This document shows, piece after piece, positions 11,230 through 24,538 of a stretch of 64,000 bases of DNA (position 1 is its first letter; every line of letters starts with the position of its first letter). Made by a program: the position numbers and the translations under genes. A model generated the notes under the pieces. That model was given only the letters and a program-made list of their open reading frames with translations. It had not been told where the DNA came from and did no database searches. Source of the DNA: Trichoplax sp. H2 (taxonomy: Eukaryota > Placozoa > Uniplacotomia > Trichoplacea); contig NOWV01000228.1 of NCBI GenBank assembly GCA_003344405.1, positions 44,031-108,030 on the forward strand. Direction: 5' to 3'.

Positions 11230-14200
11230 CACCGGCCTTATTGACATAGTTGATGAAATGTGTGCTCTAGGTTACAATCAACCCATCCTGTTTCATGTTG
11301 AAATAATACAATATATTTATTTATGTTCTTCTATTAACTTCTCTTTTACTGTCATCAAAAGCCATAAAAAAAACTCTTTCTGTTATCATTATTCGATCTT
11401 ACTAATCAGCTTGTTTCTAGTAGAAATAATCAATTTATCTGCTAAAAACGAAGTATAAATAAAATTTTTCCAAGTTAGAACCTCTCTATCTTCTAGAGAT
11501 CACTTTTACTTAGAGCCAAACCTAATAATTTCTGAAAATAGGAGGAAATCTCAAGAAATTGCTAACATTCTAATTGCTCAATTTAATTGACCTTTTTGAT
11601 TGAAAATCAATATTAAAGTGGTCATTAAATGATCATTTTCTATTTATTATCGTTGCTATCTTATTAAAACATATTAAAGACGTCATTATTTGTAAATCAA
11701 AAATTTTGGCTTATAGCCGAATACGAAGTGAAGTTTAGAAGCCTAGATTATATACTGAGCCATTGGAAGAAATCAATAGACCCGTTCAGCCGCATAAAAC
11801 GGTATTGACAAAGAAGATAGCATTAATGCTCATAGATATATCAATATAAACTTTCTACCGGTGAAATTGATACATTGAAACTATAGACATGAATGAAGTC
11901 GGTCCTATTTTATTTTTTCCTTTTTTAAATTTATTACTTAATCACGTACGCTCTATTTTACCAGTCTGGCTAAAGAGACATTACCTGTATTGAAAATATT
12001 TATAGTCCGCATCCATCGCGTAATCGTGATTTAGCTTTCAATTACATTAATTAAACTATTACAATATAACAAAATAATTTAAATAGAATTAATTCCAGTT
12101 TATGACAGTAACAAAAACCTTGCTATAAAATTAAACAGAATTTGACTATAATAAATTTGATGAAAAAGTAATTTAACCAATAAATAGTTTTTCATCCTTT
12201 TATTAGTAACCATGTTTATAAACATTTATCTATCAAGGAATATAAAAACATCTTAACTGGAAAAATTAACTTCACCTTATTAAAAAATTGGAAAAGCTGA
12301 TACTTAGAAGATCCATACTCATGCTTTATACGGTCTTAATTTTAAATCGTATCAGGGGAAGATAGCGAAGCTGATGAATTTTTAAAGTCATTTAGTTGAG
12401 AATTTTACACAAATGGTATCGATAGTTGCTAAGTCTAATCAATTTGATGAAGAAAAATATTCTTGTAAAAAAATTTATTGCCAGATGTGATTACGATGCC
12501 GGTAAGTCAATAGAGTCATTCAATGACGTCAAAAGTGGATTATGATTAGCCATAACATTGAAACTTTATTATTGTCAAGTATCCAGTTAATTTCAAATTG
12601 TTTCATGAATCAAAATCATAACATTATTAGTCTTTGACGACACATTAATAAAATGACTACGATGACATGGAAAATATTTTAGAGCGAATCCCATTAGAAT
12701 CGGGTATAACATTTTATTTAAATACTTCTGTAGATACCATAACAATTATTCGCCATTAAGGCGATAGCCATAGACTAATGAGTATTGTGATTATGTAATT
12801 TCTTCTAAGATCTTCTATAGATAGGTGATATTTTACACATCTATCGATATCGGAGATAGCCTGAACCGGGATCTTTTTATTATGAATTAAATTACTGTGA
12901 TACCTTAATGGGGCTCTCCAGTGATCATATTAGTAATCATTAGTGCTATATAGCATCGATAATACACAACATCATGCTTAAAGTTGCACAAAGCCATAGT
13001 AGCCTGTAATTCGAACCTTTAGGGGTAAGCTAGATACTCTAACCTAATACAGTATATTCTTAGTTAGATATTAGTCGCTACGAACGTTAGCTGTATTGTC
13101 TAATTTATTATTTCATCGCTATTTCAACTTAGTTTGCACCATTTGTATGGTGACTACTAATAAACAAATTTCGATTTAGTATGTTGCTGCAATTGCAAGA
13201 AGGTAGTTAGCGATCTGATTAACTGACCAGCCGAGAATAGAGCAGGTATATTACTTCGAAGTTATTTGTTGATAACTTTGATATTGGATTATACTGATAG
13301 ATATTGCATTACCGTAATTATAACGTGATACAGTAATACAATTCTTCTTAAATCACTTCATGATGCGTTTTCGCTTTAGGTAAGTTAGCTGTTAATATTA
13401 AAGGTAATGCTTAGATAGAAGCATATCTTGTAACAGAAAATTTTACTCTTGGATATTAAATTTAGTTGTCTGTGCGAATAAAAAAATTTTTAATCACATG
13501 TAAAAAATTGTAGTTTATAGCACATTTAGTAATTCGGAGTTCGCTTCAGGGTTGGTATCGATAAGCGTACGTTGGAAAATCTGACTTGAAAGAGGGTCTA
13601 AGTTCAAAGCTATTGTGGTAGCTATCTTAACTCTATTAACATAAACCTATAAATGATTATTCATTCCAATGAATGTCTTATAATGGAGTATAACTCTGCA
13701 ATCCATACGTTAACGAATGTACTTCACCAGGTAGACTCTAGTTATTTCCATATCAATCACAAAATAGCTATTTATAAATCTCTAATTAGAATCACAACCA
13801 TTATAATCTCTCTTTCCATCGTCTAACTTTGTTGTCATGAGGTACTTAAGCAAGAATAACATGATCAATAGCCTTGGAGACTTCTTTATCGCTAGACAGA
13901 AATAGCATGTCGGATTAGAAGATTGAATCGAAAAATCGATTCGAATGTACGGTTCACCACAAAGCCTGTTTGTTAATAGAATATTTAACCGAAAGTTTGC
14001 GACCTATTTTTACGCCTATAATTGAAATTTAAAACATAGCAGTACAGATTTTGTTTACCGAATACCAGATGATTCAATTAAATTGTTGTTACAAAGTGAA
14101 TCTTTGTTGCACAAATACTTATCTTATTTTCATTAGATAAAATAGGTTAGTATTTGTTGTAATATCGCTATCTATAGAACGGTGTTATACATAGTTTTAC

Positions 14201-16670
14201 TTTATAGATAAGGGAATAGTTGTATGATATTATCTATCTAATGGTAACTAATATTATTGTAACCCCTACTATAAAATGGCTGACATTTTAATAAAGTTTG
14301 GGTTCAGTTTTTGTCTTAGAGATTCTAACGCTTTACGGTAACATTCTGAAGAGAAATCGTCAATATTTAGACTTGTACCATAGGTAGATCTTAAAAAGAT
14401 AGACCTGGCAGTGGCTCTAAACATTGATTTTCAAGTAATAATTTAATTTTTCCTTGTTTAAAGTCTCGATTTGCAACAAATTTTTCGTCAGAATTGCCCA
14501 GGAATGTGAACGAGACTGTTTACAACATTCTGGTAACTTTGTCTATATCCTAATATCTATTCATCTTTTATGTTATATTAAAATTTATATCGGTGTCAGC
14601 ATAATTAATAGATATCGTAATTAAATGAAGTACAGTGTGTAATCCTTCAACTTTGATAAAATCTAAGATCGAATTATTCATGTTGATGTTCCTGAGTAGT
14701 AGAAATGTAATAAGCTAGGCTTCTTCTATTTTTAATACGATATTTTTATTTCCTGAAAATTCTTTTTTCTTAATGGAAATTTTATGCAAACATTACGGTA
14801 ATTTACAATTATGCGATCGTTAATTTGTTTGTATCAAAATAAATTATCCTAGATTTTGCTCAAGACAATAAATATTCTGACATTATTAACTTCCGTCCGC
14901 TGTGAAAGCTATGCCATCGCCAAAACATGGTATAATAATTCAAGAATTTGCTCTAGGTTAGCTTTCTCCTTTTTAGATATAATACCTCTTAATTGCTTTA
15001 GATAATACTTCATGAACACTCATCACATCAAAAAAGGTTATAATTTGATGATTCTGTTCGTAAATATCAAAGTTTTATCTCATCAAATCTTTTTATAGCA
15101 CGAATAAGTAACCCTATTCAAATAGTCATAGCTCTATTTCGATGCGATAGATAAACTAGCGAAAATAAATAAATACGGAACCTGTTCTTAATTTAAACTA
15201 TAATTACTGTAATAACTACGAACATGGCGCCGCAAAAGTGCAAATTACTGTCATTGTTTTAAAAATCGTTCTATATCTTAAATTTTGACTCTTTCCTGAC
15301 TTAGAATTAGGATTGAATTATACCACTACTAAAGCTAGCATTACTGCCGCCCGTTGCACTGTATTTAACAGTAATATTTAAAGTGCTTTAGTAATTAGCC
15401 GCTGCGCCATATGACGTAATATTCTTCAAACATATCTAGATAGTTCTTGTTTTTAACATGTATGCTAGGAATACTTTAGAAATAGAGATAATACTTAGCA
15501 GACCATAACATAATCTGGAACCCAAATAACTACAATTTTCACAAGTATAACGCTTCAGATTTTGCCTATGGCTATAGAACGGAAATCAACTTCAAGATGG
15601 GATATTGTAATTATCAAACTGTAATACTTAAGTAAATTTTTGTCATTGATCAATTGCCAAATAGTGGCTTTAAAGATTTAAATAAGTAACTTTTCGTCTA
15701 AAATTATAGGTACTACCTTAGAGTTTTAAAGAGACCAAAGTAATCTAGAAGACTATGGTTTATTCAGTTTGCAGTAACCTAACGGCTACCGAGACTATCA
15801 AAAAATCGATGTTTATAAGTCATTATTTTATGGAGGTAATTACTAGGCAAGTAATATATTTTAGATTGAAATGTTAGAATTAAAAAAATGTGATCTTAGA
15901 CCGATTTTTTTAAGATTCATCAATCGGAATACGCTAAGATATGGTTGTTTTCACTCAAAAACTTAGCATAGTTAAAGTCCTGAACTAGAATTAGAACATT
16001 CCCAACAGCAAGAAATACGTTTTAAGGAGTCAGTCATTTAGATTACATATTGGAATTTAAGACCATACGATGTCAAAATGCGGAGGTAATTATTAATCAT
16101 TTGATATACATAATTTTCGATTCTATTATCGATCATAGTTTGGTTAAATTACATACCGTAAGTCTTTGATATTATTGAAATGAGAAATAAATAACAGATT
16201 AAATTACACTATGACCAGAATAATTGTCTATGACTGATGAACTATAGTTAATCAATATCTAGTTCATTTACTGAAATCCATTGTAGAAATTGACAAGTAG
16301 AGCCATATTTATATGCAACGATTTATCTCTATCTAAAATTAGTTTGCCTAAGAAAAGCGATTATTTTTAAACTTTTATGCCTGTATTGCAATAATAATTC
16401 TTAATTATCAAACCGTTGCAATCAATGCCAAAAGGTAAAGTAAAACTGCTATGTCCGATGCAAAATCTTTCGTATTCGAGCGACCAAGATTTTAGGTATT
16501 AAATCCACAGGATTGAAAAAAATTTATATAAAAACACATTCAATCAATATTGATTCTAAAATATGGTGCCTTTGCTACAATTTAATTCCAGTTATAGTAA
16601 ATAATAAATAACGTAACTCTAACTACACAAGTGATATCGTATGACATTGCAAGATACATTTTATTCTAGG
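11230..16670. other. Intergenic sequence, no gene seen
   Basis: No reading frame with recognisable features. A weak tRNA-like A-box/B-box arrangement occurs at 13000-13052 on the minus strand (see findings). The rest looks like unique AT-rich sequence. Confidence 0.5.
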
Positions 16671-16671
16671 T

Positions 16672-17773
16672 GTCACGGTACGAACTACCGTGAAGAAATA
16701 GCTATCTAAATTTGGTTAATATAATATAGCGATAATATATTACAACTAGTTACTGACAATAGGAATTACTCTAATTATAAATATGTTACAGTAAATTTAA
16801 TGCTGTGCTGTAATGTGCACTGAAATGATTCTGTGAATGGACATATTGTAGTCCGACTGTGAAAAATTAGTTACTAGATGTTCTCAACTAAGTATTTTTA
16901 TAAGATGACTTATGATTGTTAGCTGCTGTACAAGGGTATATAAACCCGTCAGATAGTTGAATAAAATAGTTCTCAATTGTCTAGTTGAGTTTAACGTAGA
17001 AGCAAAGGCGTCTAAATTCTTGTGAGGTTGCTAAGGGATACTGAATCCCGGAGACTATAGTAATTTAGAGATTTGTTTTACGTTATCCTTGTCACGAAGC
17101 TAGTTTGTGACACTAGGATATGATGTAATGACTGCAATTTAAAAATTTATGATTAAATATATGCATATCTCGGATGAGAATTACTGGAACAGAATTCTTA
17201 AAATCTTTACTAGGAAACTGTATGTCACAAAGATAACGTAAATAAATTTCTAAATATAGTCTCCGGGATTTAGTATCCCTTAACTACCTCACAAGAATTT
17301 AGACGCCTTTGCTTCTGTTAAAACAACTATATAACTCTTCTTTTATTCAATTACCTGCCGAGCTTAAATACCCTTCGGCAGCAGCTATCACGTATGAGTC
17401 GTAACAGTTCATGAAATTTAGCTCATATTGGACAGCTAAATTAATACAGACATTATTCATAATTTTGGACATGCACTGAACGATTCTATATAATTAGACA
17501 ACAGTATGTCTGTCCACTAACAGAATTATTTATAGTATCATCTATAATTGGATATCTTCACGATATTCATCACAAGCGTTCAAAGTCATAACACTATATA
17601 ATCAATTGATATTAGTTACCTTATGAGAATTCTTACTACAATAAAGCATAATTTACAGTAGCAAAATAACAACTATCGTAGTTCTTGCCGTAAGTCATTG
17701 TTAGTTATCTCCATATATAAATGTAAAACACTAAATTTAGTCATTTACTCTTCACGGTGGTTCATACCGTGAC
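16672..17773. mobile_element. Foldback (long inverted repeat) element, non-autonomous
   Basis: The ends are inverted copies: GTCACGGTACGAACTACCGT from 16672 on the left matches the reverse complement of the right end, finishing GTGAC at 17773, with a few substitutions. Each end contains its own small hairpin (CACGGTA...TACCGTG). The similarity continues inward: the block around 16930-17060, with key words GGCGTCTAAATTCTTGTGAG and GGGATACTGAATCCCGGAGA, recurs inverted at about 17255-17400. No open reading frame of note lies inside, so it resembles a MITE or foldback transposon mobilised in trans. I could not define a target-site duplication. Confidence 0.75.
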
Positions 17774-17779
17774 GCTATA

Positions 17780-19280
17780 GCAATCGTACTTTAAAAGCAG
17801 CGCAATTTAGAGAAAATGTCTCTTTATTTCAATTTACTGCCAATTGTAAGCTTTAGATGTATTTGTAAGAGAGCATTCATTTTAGAGTTTGCCTATAATT
17901 ATCAAAATAGCATATAGTGTTCAAAGAAAAGACTAAGACAGACAAAAACTCTTCATCTAGAACACAGATAAGTAACCGCGTTAGCAATTAAACTTTATGG
18001 AAGGGTAAAGTAACTTTTACCGTAGTTCATCAACAAAATTACGAAAATCATTTTAATGAAAACTCATCATATTCAAAGCATTATCTAAATACGTTTATCG
18101 GTTAAATCACATTTTATTTAATATCATTTTTGCATGTAACAGTATTACTATGAATAGCATATTTTCTTTCATATAATCTTAATTAGCGTTAACTGGTGCA
18201 AAGTGGATAACGAATTATGATTTGCTATGAAATACGAATTACAGAAGTTGTAATAACAGATGCAGATTTGCTCATTAAGAGATTAAAGTTAGCTAGATGT
18301 AAATATTCTTATCTTGATTTATTTCATAATATAAATTATTCTGATGAGAGAAGATTAATAAGGCGTTTTTACTTTATCGCGCAATAGAAAGGCTCCTTTT
18401 AGTTTCTATAAGCTTGTGACTTGTATCGCCAGCTTGTGAACAAGGAAAATATAAGACACTGTACCCCCTTTTATCTTTAACAATAAAATTAGTCTTCTAC
18501 GTACTCCTCGGTAACCCTCTTCTCGTAAGAACAATACTTAACAAAAATTACGACTATATAAAGAATGATAAATCCGGATGCAGATAAAGTAGCCAGGTTA
18601 TTAATTAATCATACGGTATACTCATTTACTAGATAAACTTTATTTTAATCAGTAAACTAAACTAGTTAAAACCTCGAATTTTTATGCTGTCATGTTTATT
18701 ACTACTTCCTGTTGCTTCATATATGCTACCACTTCTATAATCAGAAATTTATGAAAGAAAATTCTAAAAATTCTAAAAATTAACTTTCATTATACAGGAA
18801 TTGATAAGTAACATCGAATGCGTGCTCAGCTTATATTCATCGCAGGTTTATATAGCGAAGTTCCTCGCTCTTTCCTGTAGTGCAAACATATCTTACAATG
18901 TTTTCTTTGAGGGTTCTCAATTTACCTTTGCATAACTTATGATCAATCATAATAGTACTTAATAAATCAATAGCAGCACACATTATTATAAATCCAAAAT
19001 CTTACCTCGATGCTATTTCATCAATGCATTTTTATTGTAGCAAAATTAAATTTTGGGGCATTTTTGATGAACAACTATAGTATTATAGCCCAAACTAATG
19101 AATGAATATTAATTTCTCGTACAATTTTATAGAAATAACGAACTTCACTAACTTCATCAAAATGTCGATATCTTAAATTAAAATTTAATATTGATAAAAT
19201 GACTAAACGTTATTTCTAGCAGCAAGTTTCTTGCAAAAGGCAAATCCAAACAACAAAATTAATTTACCACTTTTCAGTTT
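17780..19280. other. Intergenic sequence, no gene seen
   Basis: AT-rich sequence between the foldback element and the 3' end of ILP-B; no reading frame with recognisable features. Confidence 0.5.
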
Positions 19281-19291
19281 GGTTCATGTAT

Positions 19292-19297
19292 TTTATT
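19292..19297 (-). terminator. Polyadenylation signal of ILP-B
   Basis: AATAAA on the minus strand, about 130 bases after the stop codon of ILP-B. Confidence 0.5.
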
Positions 19298-19428
19298 TTT
19301 CTTCACATCATCATGCTATATGGTTATTAATCAAGTTAATACTGTCAATCAAACTATAACGGAATATTATAGCTATACTAAATAGATAGTCTGCTTGCTT
19401 TCGATTACAACGTGATACTGCGTTACAA

Positions 19429-20156
19429 TCAAAGATTTTCTTCAATAAAAATTTCGCATCCACCGATGACCATTTGTTCATAAGTTGATTCATCATAACT
19501 GCTGCCAGCTGGGCAGAGAGAGGGTAAAGCCAAACATTGAGCTGGAGGATTTGGAGCAGGCATACAACATTTTTCGTCTAATCTTTCCAAATTTAACGGG
19601 GCCAATCGAGCATACATTGGATGACCAAATTTCAAAAACGAATCAGCTGAGCCACGGCCTGCAGTTAATTCTTCACAGTGCGAGAAAAGAAAATTGAAAT
19701 AAGAAACAAATAAACAAGATAGCTGTTCTGTATATATTTGTATGCACTATAAATGAAAAGAGCTATAAGTAAACGCTCATTTATCAATATTTAATCTTCA
19801 GATTAATATTTTAAAGCAAAATCTGATCTAAATATTGAAATAGAATAGGTAGCACTAAAATCAACCGGTGCTACTGCAGTTAGCTAACCTGATCCAAATT
19901 TAGTATAGCGTGCTTGATTATTTTCGGTGTCCAGATCGAAATCACTAATAGAACGTCGTTTCTTAAGAGGACAGTCGTCGAATGGAACCTGCAAATTACA
20001 TTCATCCCAATACGTTAAAACTTGATTTCGTTGCGTGGAACAATCCAAGAAACTTATGGGATTTTCATTGAAGATTATGAAATCAGAAGCATCAATAACA
20101 GCAGATAATCCCAACAGGATCGCAATGACGGTTATAAATTTGAATTGGAAAGCCAT
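19429..20156 (-). CDS. Insulin-like secreted peptide precursor, ILP-B
   Basis: Coding exons 20156-19889 and 19658-19429, with a 230-bp phase-1 intron that splits a Gly codon (donor GTTAGC, acceptor GCAG), give 165 residues. The signal peptide is about 1-24, followed by the shared mature start DFIIFNE. Cysteines are C39-x13-C53-x8-C62, then C120-C121-x9-C131-x6-C138-x18-C157. A furin/convertase-type KKRR lies at 65-68 just after the third Cys. No dibasic site precedes the CC pair, so the second half may stay attached to the connecting segment. The C-terminus GGCEIFIEENL is nearly identical to ILP-D and ILP-E. PAG replaces PGG after C138. Likely a secreted signalling peptide of the insulin superfamily, by architecture. 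Confidence 0.85.
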
Positions 20157-20439
20157 TTCTCTATCTAAAATAATTAAAATGTGTACACTGAATTAATGGA
20201 AGTACTAGTGATTGGTATTTACGCAGTACAAACATTCTTAAACTATTCCTCAACATCAATATACACATATAGCTAAGACTGTTACTCCAAAAAAATCAAA
20301 ATAATAGCAATTCTCAATCGTAATTTAAAACAGATACATTGATTAGATCAAGTAATGCGTCCAAATTATATGTCTATCATTAGTCTGCTTCATAACCAAC
20401 AAATTAAACTATAGAATACAAGGCAATAAATTATTTACC

Positions 20440-20790
20440 TGCAGTAGTGAATTCTTAGGCCAAAAAATGATCAGCTTGCAAACTTGGTTAATAAACTATA
20501 GCCTGGCTTAGGTATTATTATCCTTCGAATCGCCAACAACCTCGCATTTAAATACTATTTGGTAAAACTATGTAAACAAGATGACGTGGTCATAAAAGCA
20601 AATACTCTTTTAACTAATCAAGATATGCGTTTGGTGTTAATTATTGTATTTTAGTATTTATAGATAGATGTATTTAGTAGATAAATACAATAGTTTCAAG
20701 CCTAATTAATTGATTGATTTAGTAACAGGTGCATCAGGCTTGTAAAAAAATTGATCTGTGAAATGATATACTTTTCATTTCCTCCTTAAT
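20440..20790 (-). promoter_or_regulatory. ILP-B promoter, untranslated exon donor and upstream module
   Basis: E-box AACAGGTGCA (plus reading) at 20724-20733, a GGAA-type site (ATTTCCTCC in plus reading) at 20777-20785, and a TATA-like TATTTAAAT at 20554-20546. An untranslated exon would end at 20439 in CTGCAG followed by donor GTAAAT. The matching acceptor TTTTAG lies at 20166-20165, eight bases before the ATG (5' UTR intron 20438-20165, 274 bp). Confidence 0.65.
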
Positions 20791-23625
20791 TTGTTATCGT
20801 TTAAAGCATAAAAAATTAATCATGTTGTCGTCAGGTATAAAAAATTGGAAAATTTGGGGTTTATTAATATTTTATCCTATTTTAATTTCAGTATTATTAA
20901 CTCATATAACATAGTAGCATCGTTTATTTAAATTTTTAGCCTTAATTTACGACAATACTTAATAATAACATCTGCATAATAAGTTAGCGATTTTAGAATA
21001 TCCATATTTGATGAGGCTTAATATATCTTAGAGAAGTTGTATATTGTAAGTGCCGAGCATTACCAGTATTCTAAATAAAGCTATTTACGCTGTATTATTA
21101 CCTCTATTTTAAATTTTAGCTTTGTCATCTGCAGAATATCGACAACGTGAACATTCTCCAGATATTGCAACTAAAGGAAGGCCATAATTAAGCTTGATTC
21201 AATGAGATTTGTACTACATAATAATCTATAAGTGGTTAACTACATACAATTTCCGTATTTCATAGCATAAACATTGCTGTTCATCTTGGCTATAAATTTT
21301 AATTAATTTGCCGCTCATTTACCACAACTAAATATTATTGGATAGGAACAGAGCAGCATTGTTATAGAAAAAAATACCATCTTAACAGAGAGTATGGTTA
21401 ATCAGTGTTACTACTTATAACGATTAACGTAATCATTATAACGATATTTCCTATCTTTACCTTATTTCTACTGATTTCTATTTTTACAACAAGTATACTT
21501 CTTGTATCTGGCTTTCTTTAATAATTGATTGTAAAATTTAGTAAGCTAAGTTTTGTACATTGCAATAATTTGAGTTGGATAATATTGCCTAAAGAAATTA
21601 TCATAAGGAAATATAATTTATGGGCCACTAAAATATATTTATTATTAATGTAGGAGTTAGTAGTATAACCCTTTCCTTCTACTTAATTGAATTACTAAGC
21701 AATATACTAACGATGAATATGTTATAAATGTTCATTCAATGGTCTCATAATTGTCATGGTATTTAATGAATATGATTCACTTCGATTGCTATTGATGTAG
21801 CAATATAATTGAAATGTTTTTAAATAGTTTTAAAAGAATCATCAACAGATACTTTTACGAAGCTGAGATTCATTCATTTAATCACGACCATTTCGTACAT
21901 GATTAATTTAAAACGTATTAAATTATCAATTTTTTTATATCCACACAGGTGCTCTTTAGTCACTGTACTGCTACTGAATTTTATCAGCTAAATATACAGG
22001 CTGGCGTTAATTTTCGATATTAATCTATAGCAAATCTAATGCTACTGATGTTAACAAAGTGTCATATCATGAATTGCATGAAAATTACCTTTACAACTGT
22101 AAGTAGCATTCGATCAACATCAATATAAAGTCTACAGATTGGCATATATCAATTTTAGTACTATACTCGTAAGATACATATTAATTCGATTTTAAAAGCT
22201 GGCGTAATACCTATTGCTAATTAAGTCATATGGAATCATTATCTTGTTTAATACTTATAGGTCATAGATTCTTTTAATGCATACAGATTATTGAAAATTC
22301 TGTATTTTAATGGTATATTATTAATAATTATACATCTATTCAACTGTAATTTTCGTGTCTGTTACTTGTAAGTTGAATAATTTAGTGCATTTACGTGTTG
22401 AGTTAACTAGAACAGAATAATTCCTCATTAAAATGTTAATGATAAATTACGATATCTGATTTATACTAGTAAGATCTTGGACTGATGTAAATAAACAATT
22501 TAACCTCATAGCAACAAGTTCATTGATCAGAATCAATATCAAGAAAATAAATTCGACGACTTTTTCCTTTTAAAATTTAAACAGAATACGTGGCCTTTAC
22601 AGAAAAATAACTTTCACTCCCAATCATAAAACGAACATATCTTTATTTTTGGTACAAATTAACTGGATATTTAAATATCGTGACGCTAGCACTAAGAATA
22701 GTCCAAAATACAAAACCTGTAAATAAGTATTCCATTATCCAATAACTATGGCTATTGATTTAGCATAATATTGGTCCAGTAATGTTTATCAAAAGGAGCT
22801 AACAGCATGATTAGGATAAGGATAGTCTATTTAATCTAGTCAGAGTAAATAAAGAGGTCAAGAGTCAGTTCATTTATTAGTAGAAAAAATTTAAAAATCT
22901 TAACAATTCATTTACGAATGTTTCTCAGTCATTGAAGTATAGAATCAATTCATAGATTCCAAGACATTAATTACTATCTCATCATAAATGCGCAACCCCT
23001 TCAATCCTACACTAAACATACTCATAAAAGGTCGAAAGTCAATTTTAGTTAAATAAATAGATAATTTATTATCTTCGCTAAGTTATAAACTGTTGTATTT
23101 AACTAATTACACGGCTAAGTATGGTCTTGGGCTTAAAGCAGATTAATCAATTGATATTTGATGATTTTTAAGCAATAAGTCAAGTATATCATCTGGCAGT
23201 AAATTCAAATTAAAGAATAGACAAGGGATCAAATATAATTAAAGCTTTTATCAAGATTGTACCATGGTATTCCAAGATTAGCCAGTAATAAAATCTATAG
23301 CTCCTGACAGAAAGAGTTCATTGATATTTGATCATAGAATTACAAAATACTAAATATCTGATAGAGCCATAATAGACTGTTTTCAAGAACTGGTACTGGT
23401 AAGCAATACGTTTGTATTAGTATACTTTCATTTAAGGAAAGCCGGCCAACGGACTGGTATAATAAATATGTATCAATATTTATTAAAATTTTCAAAATGA
23501 TAATCAATAGGGAGATTAAGTTTACTGATTATAATATGGATATATCTATCTATTTTTAGTATTATAATCAAGAAACTTCCTCTGAGATTAGTTCTATCAC
23601 CTTGAATTCCAATAATAGCTTTAAG

Positions 23626-24039
23626 ATTACTTAAGATGTATTGTTGAATAATACAAGTGCAGGAGATCTCAATGAGTCAATGTTACCTTTATCAACCAGA
23701 TAGCTGTTGCATATTTCCTAGAAATTATATAATAGCATAAATAGAATGAACTTATCTATACATTCTAATAACGAAATAGTAAAATAATGGCATAAAATTG
23801 TAAGCACGCGATACCTGATCAAGATACAAGAAATGTCAGTATATTTGCGCAGACATTAAGTTATTGCAGAGGTTTTAAACTGATCTATTAAGTGAAATTG
23901 ATTTCATTTATTGATAGTTAATAACGAGTATTGATTTAGTGGCAAATTTATCTAATAAAAAACTGAGTCTTAACAATAAGAATAATCAATGATACGACTT
24001 TTCTGTATAATTATTGCAACCAACTGATTCATTTAATCT
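23626..24039. repeat. First copy of near-identical block flanking the gap
   Basis: 414 bases that recur almost exactly at 24060-24538. Only isolated substitutions are seen (for example TAAGCACG versus TAAACACG), plus a 65-base insertion in the second copy. This is more likely two haplotypes placed side by side than a true tandem duplication. Confidence 0.9.
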
Positions 24040-24059
24040 NNNNNNNNNNNNNNNNNNNN
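24040..24059. other. Assembly gap (20 Ns)
   Basis: Run of 20 undetermined bases, exactly at the junction of the two near-identical copies. Confidence 0.99.
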
Positions 24060-24538
24060 ATTACTTAAGATGTATTGTTGAATAATACAAGTGCAGGAGA
24101 TCTCAATGAGTCAATGTTACCTTTATCAACCAGATAGCTGTTGCATATTTCCTAGAAATTATATAATAGCATAAATAGAATGAACTTATCTATACATTCT
24201 AATAACGAAATAGTAAAATAATGGCATAAAATTGTAAACACGCGATACCTGATCAAGATACAAGAAATGTCAGTATATTTGCGCAGACATTAAGTTATTG
24301 CAGAGGTTTTAAACTGATCTATTGATAGGCTTTAAATACTGCAAAAGTAGTTAAAGAAAAATAGTAATAAAGAACTACTACTTGATACAAGTGAAATTGA
24401 TTTCATTTATTGATAGTTAATAACGAGTATTGATTTAGTGGCAAATTTATCTAATAAAAAACTGAGTCTTAACAATAAGAATAATCAATGATACGACTTT
24501 TCTATATAATTATTGCAACCAACTGATTCATTTAATCT
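24060..24538. repeat. Second copy of near-identical block flanking the gap
   Basis: 479 bases matching 23626-24039, but with an extra 65 bases at about 24324-24388. Together with the gap this suggests an allelic insertion/deletion. Confidence 0.9.

Noticed and set aside
16672-17773. Helitron interpretation of the inverted-repeat element
   Set aside because: Helitrons lack long terminal inverted repeats; here both ends are inverted copies and the symmetry extends far inside.
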